This document shows, in pieces, positions 25,701-39,339 of a stretch of 64,000 bases of DNA; within the stretch, counting starts at the first letter, position 1; each line of letters opens with the position of its first letter. Under the pieces are notes generated by a model. The model saw only the letters and a list, made by a program, of their open reading frames with translations, was not told the origin of the DNA and did not search any database. A program made the translations under genes and the position numbers. The stretch is from Rhodocollybia butyracea. Taxonomy: Eukaryota > Basidiomycota > Agaricomycetes > Agaricales > Omphalotaceae. The DNA lies in assembly GCA_015501585.1 (NCBI GenBank), contig JADNRY010000008.1:620001-684000 (forward strand). Direction: 5' to 3'.

Positions 25701-26173
25701 CTCTGACCCATTTCTGCGATCTTTGTATGCAATTGCGATGTATCAGCGAGCACAAAGCTGATTGAGAAGATGAGAGGGGAGGTAAAACAGTTCGGAATTC
25801 ATACTAACCGAGTTCCCTGGCCTGCGGCCATTTTTCCGTTTGGACAGATACTATGTACTCCTCGTCTGACACAACTGCTACAAGGAAGCTTCTTGTCACA
25901 TTTGAGCTTTAATCTAGTATTCTTCAGTCATCTTCAAGAAAATAAGAGAAGTCATTTACCGCCGACATTCTGCACAGGACACCTAGCAAGTACTGTCAGC
26001 ATGGGAGTAAATGGTGTCTGTATCACGAACCTCTCCTCTGGCGCGTCTCACTTCTATGTCATCTTCACTGGGCTGTTTTCTGGCCGCTCTTCTGACCTGG
26101 GAGGAGTCAGTGGGATTTAATACAGTGGCTAGATTGTTCTGACCTGAGGATTATGTGAAGAATCTACGGGCAT
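22741..26173 (-). CDS. Zn(II)2Cys6 fungal transcription factor
   Basis: Large regulator of the Gal4-type zinc cluster class. Exons joined from 26173 begin MPVDSSHNPQVRRAARKQ. The cluster CAECRRLKLKCDKKLPCSSC followed by VRRGVHSIC has the classic C-x2-C-x6-C-x5-C-x2-C-x8-C spacing. A coiled-coil dimerisation stretch follows (TSQLHTKIAEMGQRIRSLED). The middle region, with many short introns, fits a fungal-specific transcription factor domain (for example YLEHASWQFQPIRRDELIND). The C-terminal exon starts MNKLRDKALQAFSQHR and is Ser/Pro-rich, ending ESGLLDTNFSS with TAA at 22741-22743. The middle exons were not all resolved base by base. Its location beside the PLP-enzyme pair does not by itself show that it regulates them. 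Confidence 0.88.
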
Positions 26174-26407
26174 GAGACGGAGGTACTAGTGACAGGTGTG
26201 AGTTGGTCGGTGATGATTTTCGACATATCGGCAGCTCGACCCGATTTTCGATCAGCCACGTGGAGTCGTACCTTGTTATTTATAGCGCGTCTGCGATTCT
26301 GCTTGCCCATCGAAGCTAGGCTTAAACCACAACGTTGACGATCCCTCAAATTTTTTCAAGTGCAACGCGTCCAAACACTTTCTATTTCCTATTATTCTCG
26401 ATCCTCA
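26174..26407. promoter_or_regulatory. Divergent promoter: zinc-cluster regulator / DPBB protein
   Basis: A 234 bp gap between divergent start codons. It contains CCACGTGG at 26256-26263, a perfect 8 bp palindrome around an E-box. No other motif is clear. Confidence 0.4.
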
Positions 26408-27335
26408 ATGCCTCGCTCAATCGCCTTTCTCATAACGTCTCTCTTTCTCATCGTTTGTGTCTTTACTGACGCCATGGCTTCGGTGCTACGTCTTCCCCCC
26501 AACTCGCCTAGGGAAATAACTTCCAAGAACTTCGGAAGAGCTCACTCGCTCGGTCCTGCATACAACTTTGATCGTCGCGATGGTTGGACTACTCTCAACG
26601 CATCTTCTATTCGTGTGCTTCAAGGGAACTCTTCTGCTCTAGAGTCGCGATCCAAAAAGCCTAGCAACCTCGGGAACAAGAAGAATAGCGGCAAAAGCGA
26701 GAATGCAGTAGATACAGGCGGTCTTGCTGGAAAACTCAAAGCTATCAGCAAAGTCATCAGCGAAGTCATGATCACATGGTACTCATTTGCTCTTTCTTTC
26801 TTTTGCTGGTTCACCTTTACTTCGACTGACCATTCGTAAAGGTATAGTGGTCACGATCTTTTGAATCCCAGCTGCTGGGCGAGTAACGTGTGGGCTCCGA
26901 CTGTGAGCAAGCTTCGGAGCATCTATCCAGCATGTCTAATCGTTTCTAGGATGATTCTTTCGTCTGCGCTTTGACTCTATCGGGCTGGTCCACCAAACCG
27001 AAATGCTTTGACTTTCTTGAACGTAAGTTGCTTTGGTAGATTCAACTGAGTACGACTAACATATATATAGTTTGCAACGGACCCCAACGGTGCATCTGTG
27101 TCAGAGTCGTTGACTCATGTCAAGGATGCGCCGCCGGCTCCAAGCATGTCGACCTCACCAAGGCTGCTTTCTCGAGTTTAGCTCCCTTAACTGAAGGCCT
27201 TTTGGACAAAATATCAATGAGGATCACCAATGCTCCAGAACCGTCGCAATGGTGCGTTAGTCCAAACCTTTGACTTTGGTACAATCTTATATCTAAGGTG
27301 ATAGGAACGAGGCTCTGTGGGGACCCAAATCTTGA
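26408..27335 (+). CDS. Secreted RlpA-like double-psi beta-barrel protein
   Basis: Small secreted protein of the expansin/barwin-like DPBB group found widely in basidiomycetes. The start MPRSIAFLITSLFLIVCVFT is a signal peptide. A Lys/Ser-rich spacer follows (RSKKPSNLGNKKNSGK). The DPBB domain begins at WYSGHDLLNPSCWASN and continues ALTLSGWSTKPKCFDFLE, CICVRVVDSCQGCAAGSKHV and DLTKAAFSSLA. It ends NEALWGPKS at TGA 27333-27335. Paired Cys suggest disulfides. Introns fall after the codons for IT(W), APT, FLE and QW. An upstream in-frame Met at 26360 exists but would bury the signal peptide. A carbohydrate-binding or wall-related role is likely; activity is unknown. Confidence 0.87.
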
Positions 27336-27461
27336 AGATTTTCCTCGTTTCCACTTTTTACCATTATACCTGAGTAGTTTTGTCTAGTATTATATTTGTA
27401 TCCACGCGTCATCAGCACTATCACTGTATACCACTTGTAGCACTACTATCTCTACTTACGA

Positions 27462-30400
27462 TCATGACACGAGATTGACTCTCTTCCTTTTTTTCCCTTC
27501 TGAAATCCGAGAGCGTACTTTCTCTGCGCTTATTTCATCCTCGAAGAAGAGCGCGACACGGTCAGCTTGATCGCGACGACGCAAATACTGTAATGCGGCA
27601 AGATTGTACCCAATGACTTCCTTCTGGCGCTGAAGGGCTGCCCGTAAATGTCTGCGCAACGGGATGAGCGACGTCCTCATAATACGATTCGCAACAATTT
27701 GGTGATGATGCGTTTTGAGGAGGAAGAAGATGATACGAGACACTAAAATGATGTTCCGGTTCTGATGAAAGTTTAGCTATCAGAGAGGTGCGAGAGCCGC
27801 CATGACATACCTTTTGCGCCCATATATTGAGATATTCCATCAAGGAGATGACTTTTCCAAAGGGTAGCGCTAGAAGTGCATCATGCAGAGCCGTGCTTTG
27901 CACCTTTTCAACGACTTTGAGTACATACGCCTCGGGTTCCAAGTCATATGCTGCAAGAACCGGATTCCGAGGAGGAGGTTGTAGTCGCATGGCATCATCT
28001 TCAGATAAACGAGACATGGCGTCTTCGTATTCACGGAATGTAGTCCGTTCTCCGTCAGCAAGATCAAGTGCTTCCATGATCCGCTCGCCGGCCATAAGAG
28101 TCTCCGTAGTTTGTTTGCTAACTCCAGTGGCTTCAGCAGCGGTAGAAAACTTGGGGTCTCCTTCTCCGGCCCCGCTGCTAATTTCTAGGTCACGACGATT
28201 GAGGGCATCAACGGTACCGCTTTCATACAACTCCTCAAGTTCTTTTTCCCGTTCTTCTTCGAGGAACAACTAGATGATTTTATATTAGCGTATGCGTAAT
28301 AATCAACACAGAATGACTAACTGGGTCGTCTAATTTCTCCCAAACACGAATTGACTTGTCGTGAGAGCCAGTCACAACGAATTTACCGTGATGACTGAGA
28401 GCGAGAGCCCACACCTCACCATGGTGACCTTCTAAACGTTGAATGTGCTCGAACTATGGGTGTATCATATCAGTCAGACCGTAACGAAAAAAAACGAGTT
28501 GTGATCCATACTTTGTCACCGTCCCAATATTTGAGCATTTTATCCTTTCCGACCGTCCAAAAGTAATGACTATCGTTCTCAAACAATACTTGCATGACAC
28601 TCTCTTCATGAGCAAATATTGACTTGTGACAATCACCAAAATCGAGACCCCAAATTTTGACGTTCTTGTCCGCTGAACAAGTGACTATCAATTTGGAGTC
28701 TGATGAGATGTCCATGCCGAGGACAGGAAGCTGTAGCCGACAGTTGAGAAAAAGAACTTTAATGAAACCAAGGGACGTACTTTATGGCCGTATAGGGAAA
28801 GAAAGAATTTAAGAGTATCCTGATAGAAGACCTTTACTGTAGAGTCGAGAAGAGCAACTGCCAGGAATTTGCCGTCTGGACTATATCTCACAGAGAGAAC
28901 ATCGTCTGTCATTTTAAGTGTTCGCAGGTGAACGAGCGTGAGCAGTTTCCCACTTTGAACCTGGAAAAAAAAGTCAGCTTGGAGCGTCAAGTAAAAACAA
29001 GAGACGGACACTGTCTTCTCCTGAGTCTTTTTGTTCAAATTCCCAGAATTTGACATCCTTGTCTGCACTCCCAGTAACCAAGGCTTTGCCATCTGCGCGA
29101 ACATGTAGTGACCAGAGGGTTGCAGTATGTGCTTTGATTGTCTCTATCAAAGAAGACGATGCTACATCATACACCAGAAGTTGGCCGGTTTTGGTGCCAA
29201 CGAGAATCTAAAGGAAAGATAATCAATGATAGGTTTTCAATAAATGCACGGTGAATACCTACATGTCTGTCCCCAGGAAGGAACGTGCTACATATTGCGA
29301 GGCTGCAATCCATGGTACGAATACAGGCAGTTGTTTTTCATATTCCATATTTTGAGGGAATCTGGGCAAAGCATTGGGCATAACGCAACACGAATATCGG
29401 ACAAGACTCACCATTAGAAGCAGATGCTAAGAGTTGGTCGTCGGAGCTGAGGCAAAGAGTGCGCACGTCGCTTCGATGGCCCGGTAGATCAACACTATAC
29501 ATGCGAGTGGCCTCAAGTGGGTCTTTAGCTTTGGATGGAAGCGGGACGGTATAAACTTCCAGGCAGTTGGAAGATAAAGCTGTCAGGATCTGGTCACAGA
29601 GCATCAAGCCAAGTGGTACCAGAATGTTCACTCCTGACTCACCTGTAGGCCATCCTGTGCGCCTGTTCCAAAGTCGAAGGACCTGATTTTCTTGCTAGCG
29701 CGGACAATTACATGGGGAGTAAACAAAGCGACAAGGCTAGTTTCATCGGCCTCCTCAGGTTCTTCTTCATCATCATTTTTCACATCAGCAGGCTGTTGTT
29801 TATCCCTCTTCTCTTTAGCTCTTTTCTTTCGCCGCAGCTGTTTTTTCCGGACTTCTTCCGCAGTGCGGATTCTGAAGATTTCGACGGATCGGTCGTGAGA
29901 TTGTACGGCTAGAAATGATTGGGTAGGGTGGAAAGATATTTGGGATACACGATGTTTGGAAGAAAGAGGGAGCGCGGCTATAGGATTTATGATTTTGTTG
30001 ATCTGGAGTAATTGTTAGTAGCGAAACATGAAAAACAGAACTAGTACAAACCTCGCCAGAGTCTGACTCGGTTAATCCTTGGGAAGCTATTTCGGTATTT
30101 AAGCTCCAAGCCTTGACTTCACCTTCTCCACTTCCAGTGAAAATGAGATTTCTCTCGGTATTTACGTCCATTGCCCATATGTCGGAACGATGAGCGACAA
30201 TAGTTTGTATGCAATGTTGAGTGGAGAGATCCAAAGCTTCATAAATGTGTCTTTGGAAGTTGTTAAGAGCAGTACGGAATCAAGGGCATTAGATGTGGAG
30301 GGCGCATCGTTTGTTGCAGAAATGAATTTTATGGAGGTTATTTGATCCCGGTGGCCTCGAAGTCTGAAGAGTGTTAAATACATCAGGAGATGTTGTCACT

Positions 30401-30922
30401 ACGCCCGCACCTATAGAGCCCTGCTTCGGCTACAACGTCCAAACGATGAGATCAGTGTCTTGCGATCCAGATGCTAGACGAGTTCCTTGTTCGTCGAAAG
30501 CCAGTGCTGTTACAGTCTTTTTGTGGCCATTAAAAGTTGCAATTACTGATCCATTTGAAGCACTCCAAAGGCGAATTGAACCATCAGCATAACCTACTGC
30601 AAACTGGTCTTTTTGTGGGGAACGAAGAATGCAACTGACTTCGGCTCTGTGACCAGTTTCATGCCACATCGCGAGCTATTGGAGTATATTAGTCTATCAT
30701 AAACTTCAGACAGAAAATAGCGTACCATCTGGCCTTTTTTCACGTCCCATACTAGAATATCTTCAAGAGCTGGTACATAGGCCAATTTGCCATCGTATAC
30801 AGAGTTGGACGACGAGCTGCAAACGAGACCAAATGCCTATATCCTTTGTCAGTAGTTTCGAGATACTTTGGATATTCTAGGTCTACCTGAGTTGGCCCGT
30901 GGCGCAGATAACTCTGAACCAT
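27462..30922 (-). CDS. UTP12: U3 snoRNP WD40 protein Utp12 (Dip2/WDR3)
   Basis: Component of the small-subunit processome (UTP-B) for 18S rRNA processing in the nucleolus. The start [20 protein letters not shown] matches the family N-terminus, with an intron after GPTQ. Many WD repeats follow, for example [64 protein letters not shown] and [17 protein letters not shown]. The C-terminal Utp12 domain includes [20 protein letters not shown] and [20 protein letters not shown], ending [10 protein letters not shown]. Length is about 900 residues, normal for the family. The internal exons have not all been traced individually, but all repeats lie in a consistent order. Confidence 0.92.
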
Positions 30923-31235
30923 GAATCGAAGAACGAAGAAGCGCCTGAAAAAAAGTAACGGATCAGGAACACGGATCACCGCGCAGGAGTTTCCGTTCTT
31001 ACTGGGTTGAGTTTGTATCCTCAAAGCTCTGCTGCCCTAGAAGTTTTTGTCTATTGTAGGTACCGTAGTAGTGGCCGTCGGGAAGTGGGTAAGGTTATAC
31101 GTATACTGACTTGAACGTTTCGGAGGGAGGATCGATGCAGAATTCATCGGATACAATCAGTCACGCCTCTGTAGGTATCAAATTGAGTCTGACTACAAAC
31201 GTATAAAAACACTGACAGGACCTCTTACTATCAAC
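30923..31235. promoter_or_regulatory. Divergent promoter: UTP12 / M18 aminopeptidase
   Basis: A 313 bp gap between divergent start codons. No strong TATA box, palindrome or repeat is visible. Confidence 0.35.
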
Positions 31236-33099
31236 ATGATGATTTCCTCTTCCGTACCAGAAGCAGCGGCCAGACTTTTGAAATTTGTGAATAACTCCCC
31301 TACACCATTCCATGCAGTTCACAATGCTGTTCAACGCCTCGAGATAGCAGGCTTTAGCAGAGTAAGTTTTCAAAATTATCACTGAATTGACCATAGCTCA
31401 TTCACGAAAAACAGCTGAAGGAATCCGACAGCTGGGATAAAGCAATCAAGCCAGGCGGAAAGTACTTTTTTACTCGAAATCAGAGTACCATCGTCGCATT
31501 CTCGACACCTCAGAATTGGAGTAAGTGCAAACGATGCATACGTTTCGAGCCTTGCTAACGTTCTTCAGAACAAGGAACTGGACTGAGGTGTGCTTTTTCG
31601 AAAGCCAGCATTCAGAGATTCTGACGCAATATCGAATACAGCATAGTCGGAACTCATATCGATTCCCCTAACCTTCGCCTGCGACCTGTCTCTAAACGAA
31701 TCAAAGCAGGTTATCTGCAAGTGAGTGCATCATTTTGCTATATCGACGTCCCTTTTCATGTACCTAGGTCGGAATTGAAACCTATGGTGGAGGAATATGG
31801 CATTCATGGCTCGATCGCGATCTTTCCATAGCCGGAAGGGTTGTAACAGCCAAATCCGGTGAATTCAAGTCTCGTTTGGTAAAGATCGATAGACCCATTC
31901 TGCGTATTCCCAGCCTTGCAATTCACTGTAAGTTATAATCAAACTTTCAAGTCGGATAACGCTAAACCGTTGATTGTAGTGGACCGAAATGTGAACAAAG
32001 AGCTGAAGTTCAATCAAGAAACCGAATTTGTGCCAATCCTAGGCCTTATTTCAGAACAGCTCAATGCTAAATCCGAGCCATCTGAGTCAAACAGTCAAGA
32101 CACTAAAGCTACGAATATTGCAGACAATCATCATTCTGTTCTACTATCTCTCCTTGCTTCTGAACTATCTGTTGCGCCCGATGAGATTCACGACTTTGAA
32201 CTGTGAGCACCATATCCTCGATAACCAGAACGTCTTGATGAATATCATTCTAGGCATCTCTATGATACTCAGCCTTCTCAACTTGGTGGCATCGCCAATG
32301 AATTCATCTTCAGTCCTCGTATGGACAATCAACTCTCTTCGTGAGTTCTTGTATATCATAGTTACCTCATAGAGCTCACCTCACTGTAACCAGATTCTGT
32401 GCACTCGACGCGCTTGTTGGAAGTATTTCAACCAATTCACTGCTCGAAGGGAACGTCAACTGCATTGCTCTCTTTAATCATGAAGAGATCGGTAGTGTTT
32501 CTAGCACGGGAGCTGAGTCCAACCTGATCCCTTCTTTATTGAGCCGACTTTCTCCCACTCCAGATCTTTTGGCTCAGAGCATCCACAAATCGTTCATAGT
32601 CTCATGTGACGTGGGCCATGCAATCCACCCTAATTACATGTCCAAGCATGAAGACAACCACCAGCCCAAGATCAATGGTGGCGTGGTGATCAAAACCAAT
32701 GCTTCACAGCGATATTCGACTGATTCTGTCAGCTCCTTCCTTGTTAAGCAGCTCATTGAAAGGAAGGGAGGGAGGGTTCAGGAGTTTGAGACTCGTAATG
32801 ACGTGTATGTTTTTCGTTGTTCCTTCTTTTTAGTACTAAAATGCTGCACAGTCCCTGTGGTTCGACAGTTGGTCCTCATTTGTCCACTATAGGCTTACGG
32901 GTAGTCGATGTTGGCTGTGCTATACTCTCGATGCATTCCATCCGAGAGACTGCTGGAACGAGGTAGGGTCTACAACATCCGTCTGTTTTCTGATAATGCA
33001 CTGACTACTTTTACCAGGGACGTGCAAAATTGCATCGATTTCTTCGAGTCCGTTTTTGAAGGCTTCGCACAGCTAGACGCTAAGCTTATTGCAGAATAA
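31236..33099 (+). CDS. APE4: Aspartyl aminopeptidase, M18 family
   Basis: Zinc exopeptidase that removes N-terminal Asp or Glu, cytosolic or vacuolar. It starts [20 protein letters not shown] (the second Met is an equally good start). Metal-binding and catalytic blocks are [54 protein letters not shown] and [15 protein letters not shown]. It ends [10 protein letters not shown] with stop at 33097-33099. Length of about 480 residues fits the family. Several introns of about 50 nt are needed, for example one with donor gtaagt splitting IHLDRNVN. All ligand residues expected for a two-zinc M18 enzyme are visible. Confidence 0.93.
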
Positions 33100-33130
33100 A
33101 CAGTCATGCTACTATCTGTGTACTAGTGTC

Positions 33131-34379
33131 TCAACGGTTGATTTTTTTGGCTGGTGGCTGGCGCGAATTCCGAGGGGCAGAATAACTCCCTGAACCTGAT
33201 AACATGTTCCTTTTCTTCGCCGTTCTTGAGTAGTGTGCAAGCACCCATTCGCGTTCTGCTTCTGTTTGCTCGAGTGTCCCTTGACGTATTTCATACGCTG
33301 GAAGATATGTAAACAGCGAATACCTACACAACCAATAGGCACGTACGTTTCATTTCAAATCGAGGACCGACTTCTGCTAGCTGCACTTGCCGTGGTATTT
33401 TGACAAAGACATGATGCCTGGATAAATAAGTAGACTGTAATAAGTAGGCTATAAGGTCACAACAAAAGGTTGCCTCACCGAAAGGAGATGAAATCGTCCT
33501 CGTTTGAAAAAGTCATGACTCTTTTGCTGTCTTCTTTGGGTACGGGGAAAAGGTATTTCAGTACATCCTGAATTCGCTCGCCAAGTTTGGATGAAAAGTT
33601 TTCGAAGATGAGATGTGGATACTGCTCCGACACGGTTGATTCTTTGTATGTTGCGATATCATGTCGCAAAGCGACGTTATTCAGGGTAAAAAAGACGGTT
33701 GGGCCATGAGGAAAGTGAGAGACGATCATGGCATCTGAGACGCAAAGGTTCCATTAAAAAAATGAGGGCAACAAAAGGAATATGTACCTGGAGTTCCTCG
33801 GTGCTCGTGTAGTACTATCAGGTCTGTGACATCGTTTGCACGACAAGCTTCGGCAAGTTCTTTTACAACATAATTTCCTCGATTTATTCGATGTGCGTTG
33901 GGGAATACTAGTCTGACTTCCTGCGGATAGTATAAGCTTGAAAAAAGGCGGGAGAATTTGCTTGACGTACTTTTGCAAATTGAAGAAGTTTTGAGGAAGG
34001 GTCTCTAGACGTAGTGATTACGATTTTTGGATCTTGTATTCCAGCACGAGAGTATTCATTATCAATGTGCGTTGTTGGATCTTGCAAGGATTCATCTCAA
34101 TGACATATACAAGCAAAAAGACAGAAGTATCTGACCTACTTGCGCATCATCAAAGGCCAGCTCCTTTCCCAATGTCCTTGCATCTTTTTTTAGTTCTGTC
34201 GGTAATGATTTTCCAGTCGCCAAAACATCCTTGAGTTGCTGTTTGCGTTCGTAAGTCTGTCGTTCCTGGGCTTCGAGGGATTTTGCATAGACATATTGTC
34301 TACGTTCTCTAGTTTGGCGACGTAACTGGATTCATGAACTTCAACCTCGCGAAATGAGTTTGGATAATGAGCGTACCAT
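33131..34379 (-). CDS. IMP4: U3 snoRNP protein Imp4 (Brix domain)
   Basis: Binds U3 snoRNA and 18S pre-rRNA in the small-subunit processome. The first coding exon holds only the start codon: ATG at 34377-34379 is followed at once by an intron (gtacgc ... ccag), then [20 protein letters not shown]. Brix-domain blocks are [70 protein letters not shown] and [20 protein letters not shown]. The protein ends PPAKKINR at 33131. Length of about 300 residues is normal. The stop lies 31 bp from the stop of the convergent aminopeptidase gene. Confidence 0.93.
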
Positions 34380-34596
34380 TTCAAGAAAGATATTTCAAGC
34401 GCCTTATTTCAATTTGATTCCGGATCGAGCATTACACGTGATTTGATAAATCTTATCTCTATTAGCAGTCAATTTAGGTGCTTACCTTTTGTATCATTCG
34501 GCTTAGTCTCTCTCTCTGTGTATCCCCTTCCGCACGAGTTAAAACTCTTCAGTTGAACGTTGTCTATCTTACCGGCGGCCTTTGCATCTGACCGTG

Positions 34597-36067
34597 ATGT
34601 GCATGTTGCTCCAGCTGCCAGATGACATCCTATTTAACATCATCGAGCTCTTGAAGCCTTCAGACCTGTTTCACATTCGTAAGGTATGTATACTCACGAT
34701 AGTTTGGACCCAATCATTCAATCAGTTCCTGTAGACCTGTAAACAGCTTCAAGCTTTCGTAGCAACTCGTCCAGTCTGGACTAACGCTTATAGGACCTCC
34801 AATTACTTCCTACCACCGGGGCCCTCCTCTGATCAAACCGTACGGAATCTTGAACACATTCTTGTGCATGCCCAGAGACTAGAAGCCGCATGGACAAAAC
34901 CCATGCTTCTATCCAACGCAGATTCCTGGAATATCAGCGAACCAAAGTTACCAAACATTTGCTTTTTGGAAATCTATCGCAAATATCTTATCATTGGACT
35001 CGAAAAGGCCCTGATCCTGTACGACCTTCAGACCAAGTCTGTTGTATTCAGTTATACCGAGCCATCCTCGAGGTTGTTCTGGTTATCTCATCGGAATAAT
35101 ACACCAGTGCATGAGGATGCGGATCTTTTCGTTCCATTTGGAGTAATGAAGAAGTCTGCTCTGTGAGTAGTTACCGTTGTTCATTCGCTGGGCGCTCTAA
35201 ATGTGAAATTTCAAGTGTCATATGTAGAATAAAGTCCTCTGGTGCTGCAAACATCATCGAAATCAAAGACGTACAAATGTCACTCATCACAGTTTGTCAT
35301 GAGTTTTGCACTTTGCGACAAAATGAAGGCACACATTCGCTGCAAGTACTACATATTCCATCTGAAAAAATCTATCCCATCCGTTCCAACCAACTAGTGG
35401 GTGACCACAACGTCATTTCAATATTGTATCCTCATACCTTCCTTTCAGAATCTTAAAGTGACTAATGCTAATGTGATATTTTTACCCAACTATGTTCTTT
35501 TGGTTTACAGCATGTACCACAGGGAGAACGGATTCGAAAATGACTTCGAGTTCTTTCCGCTTCCTGATCCTATTGCGGTGGCGACAGGTGTTCCGCTGTA
35601 CCCTTCGCATTCTGGACACTTCAAATGGGGTTCACTGAGCTAACATTTGTTTCCTGTGATGAATTGAACCATCGTGCTAGGTCGATCTGGTTTGTTGGGC
35701 TTTTCCATGATCAAGGAGCCCAACCACTGCGTGTTACGCTTCGAGATAACGGAACCATATCCTTCCATCCCCCTAATACCCAACCTTGTGCTAGTCCATT
35801 GCATTCACCCTATCACTTACTGCTCTCGACTACTGGCTCAAGAGCCAGAGCTATATCCAGAACTGCGGTAGACCCGTCAGCTTTCATCATCTACGATATC
35901 GGCTTCGATCTTGAAAGAAATCTTATCGTTAATGCCAGGTTTTAGACAAAACATTTCCTTGCATTGTGTACGCTTTTGATGCATTTCGGGGACTGTTGTG
36001 TTTTGAAAAGGACTCCAATGAAGTTTACGTCCTGGATTTTACTGGGGTACTAGAAGACGCGGAGTAG
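34597..36067 (+). pseudogene. F-box protein gene with two apparent frameshifts
   Basis: F-box protein of the basidiomycete type. Start MCMLLQLPDDILFNIIELLK with the F-box core, intron after FHIRK (donor gtatgt). Later coding blocks continue through VVFSYTEPSSRLFWLSH, NNLKVTNANVIFLPNYVLL and FEFFPLPDPIAVATG. The frame breaks near 35623: GHFK should continue MGFTELTFVSCDELN, which lies in the -1 frame. A second break is at about 35940: GFDLERNLIVNAR should continue VLDKTFPCIVYAFDAF, again shifted by one base. Both breaks sit at short homopolymers (AAA and GG). Either the gene is decaying or the assembly has two one-base errors. If the first stop is used the protein would be truncated. The fragment after the second break ends with TAG at 36065-36067. 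Confidence 0.68.
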
Positions 36068-36595
36068 AGTGTACCCTCATCAAGTAAGATCATAAGTATA
36101 ATACTAGAAACTCAGAGCTTGATTAGAATATGTACGAGTGGCATAACAGGTGTATTGAGTACTTAAAGCTGCGAAAGCGAATCTGTATATCTCTGTTACA
36201 TGATTGGGACGACTGTAGTAAGTACGGATGTCGCTAGTGCTCAAAAATAAATTTCACCCTATCATCATGCAAGAGCTTTCCTAGAATCCTAGTTACTACC
36301 CTTTGTTACTACCCTTTGTGCTCTGTTTGTCAAGTCGAAAGACAAGCTCTGAACAAACAGAGTACGCTGTCGACAAATAAAGGAACGGCATTACAGGTTG
36401 TCGGAACGGCCTCTAAATTGATCAGGGCACCAGGAAATGAGCAGGATGTTGAGATATCAGCTACGAAACACCAGTAATTCAGCTATTTATTACGACTGCA
36501 CACAGCCGGGTGGTGGGGTAATCAGAAACTTTTCTTCAAGGGTAATATGTTCTGTGAGATATACACAATTTTCCGAGTCTCAGCCAAGCTTGATT
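36068..36595. other. Convergent intergenic region with small repeats
   Basis: A 528 bp gap between the 3' ends of the F-box gene and ALG8. It has two direct copies of TTACTACCCTTTG (about 36293-36318) and a hairpin with a 10 bp stem, CTCTGTTTGT (36321-36330) pairing with ACAAACAGAG (36353-36362). No gene is seen. Confidence 0.45.
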
Positions 36596-38692
<2,097 letters not shown>

Positions 38693-38841
38693 GCAGACGG
38701 GTCCAGCATGTCCATCGAGATTCGCTAGCGTCAGCTTCTGACATGGTACGCGACAAAAAGAGTGACACAGAGCAATAGAGAAGCGCTGAACGCGTCGTTG
38801 AGCGCCAATTTGACACGTTCAGCACATTGACCACCTCCACC

Positions 38842-39235
38842 ATGAGTGATCAAGCAGCAGTTGGAAAGCTCAACACAAACGTAGCCTCAAGGTCTGTAAA
38901 CTCGCTACAGTCATTAATCCCACCCTAATATTATCATCTACAGTGGAACTCTATTCAAGCTAGTCGCTTTCAGCCTGTCTTTAGGCATCGTGCCTCTCGC
39001 TTCATACTATGCGAGCTTACATTTCGTCTGGGATGGTACCGTTACTGTGTTGCATCGTACCGAACTTGTTCATAATTCTCGTTATCCAGGAAATTCAACC
39101 TTTGCGGCGATTACTGCCGTTTTCGCAGCAAATTTAGTCCTCGTCATCTATATCGTTCTCTCTATCCTCGACGACCGGCAAACCCAGCAGTCTTCGCCTC
39201 GTTTATCTCCACCGGAATCCAAAAAGGAACGCTAA
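38842..39235 (+). CDS. VMA21: V-ATPase assembly factor Vma21
   Basis: Small ER membrane chaperone for assembly of the V0 sector of the vacuolar ATPase. Three exons give MSDQAAVGKLNTNVASSGTL, FKLVAFSLSLGIVPLASYYA and SLHFVWDGNSTFAAITAVFA, followed by the second membrane segment NLVLVIYIVLSILDD. The Ser/Pro tail ends ESKKER; the acidic/basic C-terminus may act in ER retrieval. About 98 residues with two transmembrane helices is the normal layout. Introns have gt..ag ends. The start is 149 bp from the start of the divergent ALG8, which implies a shared promoter. Confidence 0.93.
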
Positions 39236-39339
39236 CATTCCGCTCCGTTATTATCTATAGGTAATCCATTTCGCCTTTCGGAGGATCCTTGTCCATAATG
39301 TACATTTTAGATATGTGTAATGATAAAAATAATACATAG

